Part shown: positions 24,251-33,083 of the stretch, in pieces
How the letters are laid out: every line of letters starts with the position of its first letter
How positions within the stretch are numbered: position 1 is the first letter of the stretch
Origin: an uncultured Oscillospiraceae bacterium
GTDB lineage: Bacteria > Bacillota > Clostridia > Oscillospirales > Oscillospiraceae
Direction: 5' to 3'
Length of the DNA: 64,000 bases
NCBI GenBank assembly: GCA_934569225.1
Contig: CAKTKC010000015.1
Coordinates: forward strand, 9,300 to 73,299
Translations under genes and position numbers: made by a program
The notes under the pieces: model-generated
The model's input: the letters and a program-made list of their open reading frames with translations, nothing else
What the model was told of the DNA's origin: nothing
Databases searched by the model: none

Positions 24251-24302
24251 TTAACGGCACAAGAGTTTTATGGATTTTTACATAGAAAAAAGGAGATTCT
24301 CT

Positions 24303-25454
24303 ATGAGTAGTACGCCGAAGAAGGCACCGAAAGCCAACATGGATGATGTTCACGCCGCATTGCAGGCGCTGATCGCTCAGGGAAAGAAGGATGGCATGAT
24401 CCGTGCCTCCGACCTGAACGCCCAACTGGAGAAGATGCAGCTGACGCCGGAAAAGATCGAGGACATTTACGACCGTCTGGACGCCATGAATATTCAGGTG
24501 GTCACCGCCGATCTGGAACTGGATCTGGGGGACGACGATCTCGACCTGGGGCCGGACGACGATATCAATCTGGCAGGCCTTGACGAGGAGGAGCTGGTCG
24601 ACCCCGTTGACCTGGCCGCCGAGTACAGCCTGGACGACCCGGTGCGGATGTACCTCAAGGAGATCGGCCAGATCAAGCTCCTTTCCGCCGAGGAAGAGGT
24701 GGAGCTGGCAAAGCGCGTCTCCGAGGGAGATCAGGAAGCGAAGAACAAGCTCACCGAGGCGAACCTGCGTCTGGTGGTCTCCATCGCAAAGAAATATTCC
24801 GGCCGCGGCCTGCACATTCTGGATCTGATTCAGGAGGGCAACACCGGCCTGATCCGCGCGGTCGATAAATTCGACTGGACAAAGGGAAACAAATTCTCTA
24901 CATATGCCACCTGGTGGATCCGGCAGGCCATCACCCGCGCCATCGCGGATCAGGCCCGGACGATCCGCGTCCCGGTGCATATGGTCGAGGTCATCAACAA
25001 GGCTACCCGCTGCAACCGGAAGCTGGTGCAGGAGCTTGGCCGCGAGCCTACCGTGGAGGAGATCGCCGCAGAGCTGAACCTGCCTGTGGAGAAGATCATC
25101 GAGGCCAACCGCACCGCCGCCGACACGCTGTCCCTGGACACCCCTGTGGGCGACGAGGAGGATACCTCCATCGGCTCCTTCGTGGAGGACGAGCGCACCC
25201 CCGGCCCTGCTGATGCCACCTCCAACGCCCTGCTTGCCGAGGCGCTGAAGGAAATTCTGGACACCCTGACGGAGCGGGAAGCGGACGTCCTGCGGATGCG
25301 GTTCGGCATGTACGACGGACGCACCCACACTCTGGAAGAGGTGGGACAGATTTTCGGCGTTACCCGGGAGCGTATCCGCCAGATCGAGAACAAGGCCATC
25401 CGCAAGCTGCGCCATCCCAGCCGCGCCAAGAAGATTCGGGACTTCTACTGCTGA
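24303..25454 (+). CDS. rpoD: Primary RNA polymerase sigma factor RpoD/SigA
   Basis: 383 residues, start at 24303 set by AAGGAG. Region 1.1 is short and acidic ([16 protein letters not shown]). Region 1.2 is [20 protein letters not shown]; regions 2.3-2.4 [20 protein letters not shown]; and the region 4.2 helix-turn-helix [20 protein letters not shown]. It recognises TTGACA/TATAAT promoters such as those seen across this window. dnaG is not upstream, unlike in Bacillus. A strong terminator follows. Confidence 0.97.
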   Translation: MSSTPKKAPKANMDDVHAALQALIAQGKKDGMIRASDLNAQLEKMQLTPEKIEDIYDRLDAMNIQVVTADLELDLGDDDLDLGPDDDINLAGLDEEELVDPVDLAAEYSLDDPVRMYLKEIGQIKLLSAEEEVELAKRVSEGDQEAKNKLTEANLRLVVSIAKKYSGRGLHILDLIQEGNTGLIRAVDKFDWTKGNKFSTYATWWIRQAITRAIADQARTIRVPVHMVEVINKATRCNRKLVQELGREPTVEEIAAELNLPVEKIIEANRTAADTLSLDTPVGDEEDTSIGSFVEDERTPGPADATSNALLAEALKEILDTLTEREADVLRMRFGMYDGRTHTLEEVGQIFGVTRERIRQIENKAIRKLRHPSRAKKIRDFYC

Positions 25455-25467
25455 GCACACACAATCC

Positions 25468-25503
25468 GAACCCGGTTCCCAGATGGGAGCCGGGTTCGTT
25501 TCT
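25468..25503 (+). terminator. rpoD terminator
   Basis: GAACCCGGTTCCC (25468-25480) pairs with GGGAGCCGGGTTC (25485-25497), then GTTTCTTTC. Confidence 0.8.
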
Positions 25504-25516
25504 TTCGTGAAAGCAG

Positions 25517-26167
25517 TTATGCGCGAAGGGTCTTGACGAACGCCGCCCGGTCGGCGGCCTTGAAATAGGCCGAGCCTGTGACCAGTGCTTCCGCGCCGTT
25601 TTCCCGGCAGGTTTTGTACGTCACGGCGTCTACGCCGCCGTCCACTTCGATGATGCAGGCGGGGTTTACCTCGTCCAGCATTTCCCGAAGCTTTTTCACC
25701 TTGGGCATCATGTCGGCCATGAATTTCTGCGCCCCGAAGCCCGGCTCCACGGTCATTACGAGAACCATGTCGCATTTGGCAAGATAGGGGATTGCCGCCT
25801 CCGCCGGGGTTTTCGGCTTCAGGGAAATGGCGGCTTTACAGCCCAGCACCCGGATTTTGTCGAGACAGGCCAGTGTGTTCTGGGGCTGGTCGGATTCCAA
25901 ATGAATGGTCAGCCAGTCCGCACCGGCTTTGATGAATTCCTCAGCGTAGCGGATGGGACGGTCGATCATCAGATGCACGTCCAGGGGCAGGGAAGTGACG
26001 GGTCGCAGCGCCTTCACCACCGGAATGCCGATGGAGATGTTGGGGACGAAAATTCCGTCCATCACATCCACATGCACCCAATCGGCGCCGCTGCGCTCGA
26101 TGTCGTGAATATCCCGTTCCAGATTGGCAAAATCGGCGGACAGAATAGACGGAGCAATGACAGGCAT
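25517..26167 (-). CDS. rpe: Ribulose-phosphate 3-epimerase
   Basis: 216 residues, typical for Rpe. TIM-barrel with MPVIAPSILSADF at the start, the metal/catalytic DVHLMI and HVDVMDG motifs, and VMTVEPGFGAQKFM, then IEVDGGVD. It interconverts ribulose-5-P and xylulose-5-P in the pentose phosphate pathway. It is convergent with rpoD. AGGTC lies upstream of the ATG. Confidence 0.96.
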   Translation of the reverse strand: MPVIAPSILSADFANLERDIHDIERSGADWVHVDVMDGIFVPNISIGIPVVKALRPVTSLPLDVHLMIDRPIRYAEEFIKAGADWLTIHLESDQPQNTLACLDKIRVLGCKAAISLKPKTPAEAAIPYLAKCDMVLVMTVEPGFGAQKFMADMMPKVKKLREMLDEVNPACIIEVDGGVDAVTYKTCRENGAEALVTGSAYFKAADRAAFVKTLRA

Positions 26168-26307
26168 AGAAAGACCTCCAGCAAAAATCCTTTTCGTCTA
26201 AGATACCACAAATTTTTCAGGAAAGCAATATTGGAAAAATGTTCCTGTATGCTTTGCCGACAGCGGCGCATACTATTCCCGAATCCAAAGAAAAGGAGGC
26301 TGCTACT

Positions 26308-26472
26308 ATGAACTGTCATGCCAACAAGAGCATCGAGTGTACTGTCCAGCAGTGCGCCAACCACTGCGAGGGCGAGAACTACTGCTCTCTGGATCGCATT
26401 CTGGTGGGTACTCACGAGGCTTGCCCCACCGTGGATCAGTGTACCGACTGCATGTCCTTCCGCAAGAAGTAA
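26308..26472 (+). CDS. DUF1540 Cys-rich small protein
   Basis: 54 residues, with AAAGGAGG upstream. Eight Cys in the DUF1540 pattern (IECTVQQCANHCEGENYCSLDRI...CPTVDQCTDCMSF), implying metal binding. Family members are common in Clostridia, where several are tied to sporulation or stress. The specific role is unknown. A small single-gene unit ending in a hairpin. Confidence 0.88.
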   Translation: MNCHANKSIECTVQQCANHCEGENYCSLDRILVGTHEACPTVDQCTDCMSFRKK

Positions 26473-26478
26473 CTTGTT

Positions 26479-26507
26479 TCGCGGCAGCTTTCACTGCCGC
26501 GATATTT
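26479..26507 (+). terminator. Terminator after DUF1540 gene
   Basis: TCGCGGCAG pairs with CTGCCGCGA around CTTTCA, followed by TATTTCTT. Confidence 0.75.
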
Positions 26508-26521
26508 CTTATGTGCTGCCC

Positions 26522-26550
26522 TTGACGAAAAGCCGGAAAAATTGTAAAAT
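26522..26550 (+). promoter_or_regulatory. htrA promoter
   Basis: TTGACG (26522-26527), 17-base spacer, TAAAAT (26545-26550). Confidence 0.7.
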
Positions 26551-26633
26551 TCAAATATCCTTCATATGTCGATACATATTTCTTCACATGTGACGGGTAG
26601 AGTAAGGTAAGAAAAGAGAAGGAGGTAACCACC

Positions 26634-28157
26634 ATGGACACCTTTACAAATAGCGAATTTCCGGAAGAAAATAACCCGGCTCCCGAAGCGCATTCCGACG
26701 CCCCCCAGGAGCCGCAGAAGGAAGCATTTCCTCAGAACACAGCGCCCCAGAGCGAACCTCAGTCCGGCGCCTATCACGCAGCCGGTACGGGACGTAAGGA
26801 ATCTCCCTACGCCAATTCCCCATACATGACGGGTCAGCCCCGGGCATATCAGTACCAGTACCAGCCCCAGACCCAGCCGCCCCAGAAGAAGGAACGTAAG
26901 TCCGGCAAGTCTCCCTGGAAGACCGTAATTGCCGCCGTCCTCGTCTTGGCGCTGGTGGCGACCGGCTGCCTGATCACGGCTTCCACCGTCAACAGCAGAT
27001 GGGAGCAGAAAACCAACCAGATCACCCAGCAGCTGGGAAGACAAATCGATGACCTGCAAAAGCAGATCGACAGCGTTCCTTCCTCCGGCGGCACATCCGG
27101 TGCGCTCCCGGCGGCAGACGGCTCGGCCATGACCCCGGCGCAGCTGTATCAGAGCAACGTTGATAGCGTGGTGGCCATTTCCTGCACCATGCAGACCACC
27201 GCCTACGGCCAGAGCGTGGAGGGGACGTCTTCCGGCTCTGGCTTCATCCTGACGGAGGACGGCTACGTGGTGACCAATTACCATGTGGTGCAGAACGCAA
27301 GCAGCATTACCGTCACCACCCACAGCGGCGACGAGTACGCCGCCACGGTGAAGGGCTACGACGCCACCAACGACGTGGCCGTTCTGAAGGTGGAGGCCGA
27401 GGGGCTGTCCGCCGCGACCATTGGCAGCAGCGGCAATCTCGTCATTGGTGACATGGTGGTTGCCATCGGCAATCCCCTTGGCCGTCTGGCAGCCACGGAG
27501 ACCGTGGGCTACGTCAGCGGCATCAACCGGGAGGTCACCACCGACAATACCGTCATCAGTATGCTTCAGACCGACGCGGCCATCAATCCGGGCAACTCCG
27601 GCGGCCCGCTGTTCAACATGTACGGCGAGGTCATCGGCATCACCACGGCCAAATATTCCGGCACCACCAACTCCGGCGCGTCCATCGAGGGCATCGGCTT
27701 CGCCATCCCCATTGACGACGTGATGGGCATTATCTCCGACCTCATCGACTACGGCTACGTCACCGGCGCTTACATGGGCATCACCGTGAAGGACAACGAC
27801 AAGGAAGCCGCCGCCCAGTTTGGTCTGCCCACGGATGGCGCTTACGTCGTGGACGTGACGCCGGGCAGCAGCGCGGACAAAGCCGGTATCCAGTCCAAAG
27901 ACCTGATTACCGCAGTGGACGATCACAAGATTACCACCAGAACCGACCTGACCCGCGCGCTGCGGAACTACAAGGCAGGGGAGACGGCGCAGATCACCGT
28001 CGTTCGCAGCGGCCGGGAGCTGACGCTGACCATCACCTTTGATGAAAAGCCCCACGATACCACCGTCGAGACCACCCCCCAGGAGGATTCGTCCATGCCC
28101 AGCGAGGGGAACTACAGCGACTGGTACGAATACTTCCGCCGTTTCTTCGGCGGCTGA
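26634..28157 (+). CDS. HtrA/DegP-type membrane serine protease (S1C)
   Basis: 507 residues. A Pro/Gln-rich cytoplasmic N-terminus (about 1-95), one membrane segment (VIAAVLVLALVATGCLITAS, about 99-118), a coiled linker, then a trypsin-like domain with His in TNYHVVQNA, Asp in TNDVAVLK and the catalytic Ser in NPGNSGGPLF. A single PDZ domain (about 380-465) follows. It degrades or refolds damaged proteins at the outer face of the membrane. AAGGAGG precedes the ATG; monocistronic. Confidence 0.95.
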   Translation: MDTFTNSEFPEENNPAPEAHSDAPQEPQKEAFPQNTAPQSEPQSGAYHAAGTGRKESPYANSPYMTGQPRAYQYQYQPQTQPPQKKERKSGKSPWKTVIAAVLVLALVATGCLITASTVNSRWEQKTNQITQQLGRQIDDLQKQIDSVPSSGGTSGALPAADGSAMTPAQLYQSNVDSVVAISCTMQTTAYGQSVEGTSSGSGFILTEDGYVVTNYHVVQNASSITVTTHSGDEYAATVKGYDATNDVAVLKVEAEGLSAATIGSSGNLVIGDMVVAIGNPLGRLAATETVGYVSGINREVTTDNTVISMLQTDAAINPGNSGGPLFNMYGEVIGITTAKYSGTTNSGASIEGIGFAIPIDDVMGIISDLIDYGYVTGAYMGITVKDNDKEAAAQFGLPTDGAYVVDVTPGSSADKAGIQSKDLITAVDDHKITTRTDLTRALRNYKAGETAQITVVRSGRELTLTITFDEKPHDTTVETTPQEDSSMPSEGNYSDWYEYFRRFFGG

Positions 28158-28178
28158 CAACTGAACGAAGCAGCAAAT

Positions 28179-28211
28179 GCCCCGGACATCTTTGGATGTC
28201 CGGGGCGTATT
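28179..28211 (+). terminator. htrA terminator
   Basis: GCCCCGGACATC pairs with GATGTCCGGGGC around a TTTG loop, followed by GTATTGTTT. Confidence 0.8.
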
Positions 28212-28222
28212 GTTTATGGAAA

Positions 28223-29752
28223 TTACTTGCCCAGAAGGGCGGTGATATCCGCGTCAGCCAGGGTGAAGCTGGCTTCGCCGCCGGAGAGGGTCAGGCGGTA
28301 GACGTCCGAAGATACGCCCTTGGCGATGACCTCGGCCAGGGAGAAGCTGACGGAGATGGTGCCGTTGGTGAAGGTGATGGTATCGATGCCCCGGCTTTGC
28401 AGGGTTTCCAGTCCGGAAATGGCACCTTCCAGAATGGCGATGTCGGCCTGGGCGGTGAGCAGCAGAACGCCGTCCTCCTGCTTCGTCTCCACGGGGAGCG
28501 CCTTGCCCGCGTCGTCGATGACGCGATAGAGCGCCGCTTTCACCGGCTGGGGTTCTTCTTCAACAGCAACGGGGTCGGGCGCGGGCTTCGGGAAGCTGCT
28601 GCGGGGCTTGGGCTGAGGGATGCCAAAGGTCGTTCCGGGGGTGAAGCGCTCAACCTTGCCGTCGGGGGACAGGCCGGAGGTATCTGCCTCTCCTTCTGCA
28701 GCGTCGATAACTGGACCGCCCTGATACGAGTTCGTACCGCCCGAACCGATGGCGGCGCCTTTGCCGATTTGATTTTCGCTTTCGCCGCCGGCGGCCTTTA
28801 CGTTTGCACTGCCGGAAATGGAGATGTTCTTTCCTTCTCCGCCGCCATTGCCGCCGCCGATGCCGGCGCTGCCCGTGCCGCCTACGGCGATCACTTCAGC
28901 GTCGGAAATGGAGATGTTCTCGCCGTCGGAGTACATGCTTCCGCCGATACCCGCAGAGCAATTACCGCCAATGGCCGTGACATGTCCGCCCGTGATTTTG
29001 ATATTGGTGCCGTTGCCGTAATACTTATTCTGATATCCGCCGCCGCCAATGCCTGCGCCGCCCACATATTGGGGCCCTCTCTGCCTTGCTTCGGCTGTGA
29101 CGTTTCCGCCGGTGATGGTAATGTCAGTGGCGCTGCAGGCCCAGCCGCCGCCGATCCCCGCGCCGCCGCCGTTGCCGATGGCGAAAATATCGCCGCCGGT
29201 GACAGTGATATTGCCGACATTGTGAATCCCGGTTGTGTGGCCGTCGCCGCTACCGATACCGGTACCGCCGTTGCCGCCGGTGGCTACCAGCTGGCCGGAG
29301 CCGGATTCGGAGCCGATGGTCAGGCTGCCGCCGTTGCCCTTTTCCACACCGGCGCGTGTGGTTCCGCTTTGCAGGGTGTTGTCCAGTTCAACGTTCAGGT
29401 TGACATTGCCGCCGCCCTCGGTTCTCACCGCCGCGTCGCCTGCGCCCTTCGACCCTGCGCCGCCGGTGGTGTCGATGTTGGTGTCCTCAAGGGTCACATT
29501 GGCCGTCGCCCCCGCGTCCGCCTTGATGGTGACATTGTTGGCGGTGGAAGCGGAAGAATCCCGGTTCCGGATGACGGGGGCGGAATCCTCCTTGGTCACG
29601 CCGCCCTGGCTGACGTTCTGGCCGCTATCGGTGGCGGAGACGGTGATGCTGCCGTCCTCCAAGTACCAGGTATCCGCCATCGCAACGGTGGGCAGAAAGA
29701 CGGCGATCAGTGCCAGAGAGACGAGCCGGGTCAAAAGTTTTCGGATGTTCAT
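28223..29752 (-). CDS. Secreted Gly-rich beta-helix-type repeat protein
   Basis: 509 residues, AAGGAGG before the ATG. A signal peptide (MNIRKLLTRLVSLALIAVFLPTVAMA) leads into a long region (about residues 75-335) of repeats around GGAGIGGG and ITGGxVTAxGG, typical of right-handed beta-helix or 'polymorphic outer' surface proteins of gut Clostridia. A Pro-rich linker (PKPRSSFPKPAPDP) separates a C-terminal domain of about 130 residues. There is no LPxTG sorting signal, SLH domain or membrane anchor. It could be an adhesin or matrix protein; the function is unknown. Confidence 0.82.
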   Translation of the reverse strand: MNIRKLLTRLVSLALIAVFLPTVAMADTWYLEDGSITVSATDSGQNVSQGGVTKEDSAPVIRNRDSSASTANNVTIKADAGATANVTLEDTNIDTTGGAGSKGAGDAAVRTEGGGNVNLNVELDNTLQSGTTRAGVEKGNGGSLTIGSESGSGQLVATGGNGGTGIGSGDGHTTGIHNVGNITVTGGDIFAIGNGGGAGIGGGWACSATDITITGGNVTAEARQRGPQYVGGAGIGGGGYQNKYYGNGTNIKITGGHVTAIGGNCSAGIGGSMYSDGENISISDAEVIAVGGTGSAGIGGGNGGGEGKNISISGSANVKAAGGESENQIGKGAAIGSGGTNSYQGGPVIDAAEGEADTSGLSPDGKVERFTPGTTFGIPQPKPRSSFPKPAPDPVAVEEEPQPVKAALYRVIDDAGKALPVETKQEDGVLLLTAQADIAILEGAISGLETLQSRGIDTITFTNGTISVSFSLAEVIAKGVSSDVYRLTLSGGEASFTLADADITALLGK

Positions 29753-29870
29753 AGCGTTGCCTCCTTACAGTGGGAAGGTTTCGTGGTGTACAAACCAATC
29801 ATAACATGGATTGGAAGAAAATGCAAGGGGATAAACGGATTTATTTTGGAAGCATCTGCCGGTTTCCCTG

Positions 29871-29899
29871 TTGCAAAGGGTTCCCATTTGTGATAAGAT
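29871..29899 (+). promoter_or_regulatory. Promoter of the XRE-fthC gene group
   Basis: TTGCAA (29871-29876), 17-base spacer, TAAGAT (29894-29899). Confidence 0.55.
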
Positions 29900-29927
29900 A
29901 GCTATAACTATATGCTGGAGGGGAACC

Positions 29928-30593
29928 ATGGACGACGCGACTTTGAGAAATCAGATCGGCTCCAATATTGCCGCGTACCGCAAGCAGGCGGGACTGACCC
30001 AGGCGGGTCTGGCGGAAAAACTGAATTATTCCGACAAGGCCGTCTCCAAATGGGAGCGGGGAGAATCCGTGCCGGATGTGATGACGCTGGTGCAGCTGGC
30101 AGAGCTGTTCCGGATACCGGTGGGGGAGCTGCTGGCCGACCCCAACGCCCTGCCGGGAAATCCCGGCACCCTGGAAAAAGCCATGACCCAGGTGTCCGAA
30201 AAGGCGCTGAAGCGCAAGGCCAACAAGAATGTGATCCTGGCGCTGTCGTCCACGCTGGTGTGGTTCATTGCGCTGCTGGTATTTGTCATCATGTCCTCGT
30301 TCAAGGCCGTGGAGCGCTACAGCTGGCTGGCATTTTTCTACGCCGTGCCGGTCAACGCCATTGTGATGCTGAGTTTGCTTTCGGCGTGGCACGATTTCCG
30401 GAAAAACCGGCTGCTGATCTCCGCCATCGTGTGGGGATTTCTGGTGGCGATCCATGTTTCCGGACTGCTGATTTTCCGGTACAATTTCTGGAAAATCTAT
30501 CTTCTGGGCATTCCGGGGCAGATTGCTATTTTCCTGTGGTTCCGGATGTTCCGCCCGGTAAATGAGAAAAGTGAGGATACGGAGAATGGATAA
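29928..30593 (+). CDS. XRE-family regulator with membrane domain
   Basis: 221 residues, start at 29928 after GGAGGGGAACC. The N-terminal helix-turn-helix (residues 6-62, IAAYRKQAGLTQAGLAEKLNYSDKAVSKWERG) is fused to about four membrane segments (from residue 100). Such proteins are one-component membrane regulators whose signal is unknown. Its last 8 bases overlap the 5-FCL gene. Confidence 0.88.
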   Translation: MDDATLRNQIGSNIAAYRKQAGLTQAGLAEKLNYSDKAVSKWERGESVPDVMTLVQLAELFRIPVGELLADPNALPGNPGTLEKAMTQVSEKALKRKANKNVILALSSTLVWFIALLVFVIMSSFKAVERYSWLAFFYAVPVNAIVMLSLLSAWHDFRKNRLLISAIVWGFLVAIHVSGLLIFRYNFWKIYLLGIPGQIAIFLWFRMFRPVNEKSEDTENG

Positions 30594-31119
30594 GCTGGAA
30601 CTGCGCCGACAGATTCGGGAGAAAAAACGGGCGATGACGGCAGAAGAGATCGAAGCGCGGAGTCGGGAGCTGGGCCGCAAGTTCGCCGCGACGGAAGCCT
30701 ACCGCAACGCCAGAACCATTTACGGGTACATGCCCTACAATCAGGAGGTGCGCACCGTCCCCATGCTGGATCAGGCGCTTCGGGACGGGAAAAAGGTGGC
30801 CGTGCCCAAGTGTTACGGCGACGAAATGAAGTTTATTTACTTGGACGACCTGACCAAAGTGGCGAAGGGCTACGCCGGGATTCCGGAACCCATCGCGGAC
30901 GAGCCGGTCGCCCATGACGAGACGGCGCTGGTGCTGATGCCCGGGCTGGCCTTCGACCCCCAGGGACACCGCATCGGCTACGGCGGCGGTTTTTACGACA
31001 AGTTCCTGTCCCGGGAGCCGAACCATCCCACGCTGGCGCTGTGCTACGATTTCCAGATGCTGCCCCATCTGGACACCGAGGCGCATGACATTCCCGTGGA
31101 CACGGTGCTCTGGGCGTAA
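30586..31119 (+). CDS. 5-formyltetrahydrofolate cyclo-ligase
   Basis: 177 residues, start at 30586 (ATACGGAG upstream), overlapping the XRE gene by 8 bases. N-terminal LRRQIREKKRAM and the ATP/Mg loop in MPGLAFDPQGHRIGYGGGFYDKFL are diagnostic of 5-FCL (FthC/MTHFS). It recycles 5-formyl-THF to 5,10-methenyl-THF using ATP. Part of a group of small genes running to 32328. Confidence 0.95.
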   Translation: MDKLELRRQIREKKRAMTAEEIEARSRELGRKFAATEAYRNARTIYGYMPYNQEVRTVPMLDQALRDGKKVAVPKCYGDEMKFIYLDDLTKVAKGYAGIPEPIADEPVAHDETALVLMPGLAFDPQGHRIGYGGGFYDKFLSREPNHPTLALCYDFQMLPHLDTEAHDIPVDTVLWA

Positions 31120-31138
31120 ATTACAAGGAGAGAAAGAT

Positions 31139-31714
31139 ATGCAGTTTGTCATTGTTTTGCTGATCGCAGCCGCCGTGTTCGGCGTGTGCTATCTGGTGGA
31201 TAAGGGCTTTTCCAAGGCATTCCGGGGCAAGGCGCAGCACCGTTCCGGCATGGCCGTCCGGGCAAACAAGCGCTTCGGCGTGTTCGGCGTGGTGCTGACG
31301 GTGCTGGGCGTCATGGCGTTCTGCATTGGCATCGGCGACGGGCCGGTGCTGATCGTGGGCGGCCTGATCGTGTTTGCCATGGGCGTATTTCTGGCGGTGT
31401 ACTACCTGAGCTTCGGCATTTTTTACGACGGGGAAAGCTTCCTCATGTCCCGGTTCGGGAAGAAGGACGCCGAGCACCGCTATGAGGAGATCGTGGGGCA
31501 GAAGCTGTATGTGGTGCAGGGCGGCAGCATCGTGGCGGAGCTGTACCTGAAGGACGGCTCCACCGTCAGCCTGCAATCCACCATGGACGGCGTGTATCCC
31601 TTCCTGGACACGGCCTTTGCCGGGTGGTGCCTCCAGACAGGGCGCGACCCTGAGAGCTGCGATTTCCACGACCCCAGCAAGAGCCTGTGGTTCCCGCCGG
31701 TGGAGGAAAGCTGA
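31139..31714 (+). CDS. Small membrane protein, unknown
   Basis: 191 residues from the ATG at 31139 (AAGGAGAG upstream). Three hydrophobic segments (residues 2-20, 45-63 and 68-90) are followed by a soluble PH-like tail (SFLMSRFGKKDAEHRYEEIVGQKLYV). No named family is recognised. Its stop overlaps the start of the DUF1643 gene (TGATG). Confidence 0.75.
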   Translation: MQFVIVLLIAAAVFGVCYLVDKGFSKAFRGKAQHRSGMAVRANKRFGVFGVVLTVLGVMAFCIGIGDGPVLIVGGLIVFAMGVFLAVYYLSFGIFYDGESFLMSRFGKKDAEHRYEEIVGQKLYVVQGGSIVAELYLKDGSTVSLQSTMDGVYPFLDTAFAGWCLQTGRDPESCDFHDPSKSLWFPPVEES

Positions 31715-32328
31715 TGGCGCACATTCCCAGCGGAACGACCCGGGAGCTGGAGCTGATCACCTTCCGGCAGGCGCTGGAAGCCGCCGACACCCCCAGTGAC
31801 GAATACGATACTCAGAAGTGGATTTACGCCCCCAATTTTTACTCGGAATACCGTTACATATTGGGTACGCGGGGGAAAAAGCCGCTGATCTGCATCGGCA
31901 TCAACCCCTCCACGGCCAGACCCGACGCCCTGGACAATACCCTAAAATCCGTGGAGCGCATTGCCCTGGGGAACGGGTTTGACAGTTTCATCATGTTCAA
32001 CGTCTATGCCCAGCGGGCGACCTCTCCCGACGATATGGAAAAGGTCTGCAATCCGCTGCTCCACAGGGAAAATCTGAAAGCGTTCCGGTATGTGCTGTCC
32101 CTTTCGGAGCATCCGGTGGTGTGGGCGGCATGGGGCGCGATCATTGAAAAGCGGAAATATCTGCCCGACTGCCTGCGGGACATGCTGCTGGCAGGGGAGG
32201 AGTATGGGGCGGAATGGTGCTGCGCCGGGGTCATTTCCCGGAAGGGACATCCCCATCATCCGCTGTATCTGCGGAAGGATGAGAAGCTCCGGCCTTTCGA
32301 CGTGAAAGCGTATCTGGAACAGCTATAG
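31714..32328 (+). CDS. DUF1643-family protein
   Basis: 204 residues. The DUF1643 hallmarks are visible: LICIGINPSTARPDALDNT near residue 60, MFNVYAQRATSPDD, and WAAWG followed by a C-terminal KGHPHHPLYL. The family is widespread in bacteria and phages, with unknown activity; a nucleotide or nucleic-acid role is suspected. It is coupled to the upstream membrane gene. Confidence 0.88.
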   Translation: MAHIPSGTTRELELITFRQALEAADTPSDEYDTQKWIYAPNFYSEYRYILGTRGKKPLICIGINPSTARPDALDNTLKSVERIALGNGFDSFIMFNVYAQRATSPDDMEKVCNPLLHRENLKAFRYVLSLSEHPVVWAAWGAIIEKRKYLPDCLRDMLLAGEEYGAEWCCAGVISRKGHPHHPLYLRKDEKLRPFDVKAYLEQL

Positions 32329-32335
32329 AAAAATT

Positions 32336-32361
32336 AAGGGTCGGTGGCTTCACCGACCCTT
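32336..32361 (+). terminator. Hairpin between DUF1643 gene and yfcE
   Basis: AAGGGTCGGTG-GCTT-CACCGACCCTT, without a T-run beyond the stem end. A partial terminator or a processing site; yfcE follows at 32389. Confidence 0.55.
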
Positions 32362-32388
32362 GCAGTGTTTGAAACAGGAGGATTTCTT

Positions 32389-32904
32389 ATGAAATTGCTG
32401 ATTGCGTCCGACATTCACGGCAGCGCCTTCTGGTGCCGCCGCCTTTGTGACCTGATAGAGACGGAGAAACCGGACAGGCTGATTCTGCTGGGGGATTTGC
32501 TGTACCACGGCCCCCGGAACGACCTGCCCCGGGATTACGCGCCGAAGCAGGTGATTCCCATGCTGAGCGATTACCGGAACAGTATCATTGCGGTGCGGGG
32601 CAACTGCGAGGCGGAGGTTGACCAGATGGTTCTGCCCTTTCCCTGCATGGCGGAGTTTTCCCAGCTGCTTCTGGACGGGAAAACCTTCTATCTGACCCAT
32701 GGACATCACCACAACCCGGATGATCTTCCGCCCCTGCCGGAGGGCAGTGTGTTCCTCTTCGGACACACCCATGTGAAGATGGACGAAATGCGCGGCGGCA
32801 TCCGCTGCCTGAACCCCGGCAGTGTCTCCATCCCCAAGGACGGGAGCCACAGCTGTCTGATTTATGAAAGCGGAGAATTTTCTTTTCGGATTTTGGAGGA
32901 ATGA
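32389..32904 (+). CDS. yfcE: YfcE/MJ0936-type metallophosphodiesterase
   Basis: 171 residues, AGGAGG upstream. Metallophosphoesterase motifs: SDIHG (residue 7), LGDLLYHGP near 42, RGNCE near 80, THGHHH near 105 and FGHTH near 128. YfcE cleaves phosphodiesters in vitro; the natural substrate is unknown. The last 4 bases overlap the DUF6472 gene. Confidence 0.93.
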   Translation: MKLLIASDIHGSAFWCRRLCDLIETEKPDRLILLGDLLYHGPRNDLPRDYAPKQVIPMLSDYRNSIIAVRGNCEAEVDQMVLPFPCMAEFSQLLLDGKTFYLTHGHHHNPDDLPPLPEGSVFLFGHTHVKMDEMRGGIRCLNPGSVSIPKDGSHSCLIYESGEFSFRILEE

Positions 32905-33083
32905 CCGTGGATTCGACAGAATGCGAAACCTGCTGGTATTATGATTATGATGAGGAGTACGACGAATACTACTGCATGATGGATTTGGACGAGGACGAGG
33001 TTTACCGCATCGCCAATTCCCCCTCCCGGCACTGCCCCTTTTACCGGCAGGGCGACGATTACACCCTTGCAAGGAGACAATAG
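32901..33083 (+). CDS. DUF6472-type small acidic Cys protein
   Basis: 60 residues, ATGA overlap with yfcE (an in-frame GTG at 32907 is an alternative). Four Cys and many Tyr/Asp/Glu (CETCWYYDYDEEYDEYYCMMDLDEDEVYR...HCPFYRQGDDY), matching the small Clostridia family DUF6472, which probably binds a metal such as Zn. The lipoprotein gene starts immediately after its stop. Confidence 0.8.
   Translation: MTVDSTECETCWYYDYDEEYDEYYCMMDLDEDEVYRIANSPSRHCPFYRQGDDYTLARRQ

Noticed and set aside
24225..25775. 516-codon frame opposite rpoD and the end of rpe
   Set aside because: Spans a terminator and two real genes with unmistakable domains.
26640..28160. 532-codon frame opposite htrA
   Set aside because: Shadow of a conserved protease gene.
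28196..29893. 565-codon frame opposite the Gly-rich secreted protein
   Set aside because: The repetitive GC-rich gene creates open antisense frames; the minus-strand product has a signal peptide and good ribosome site.
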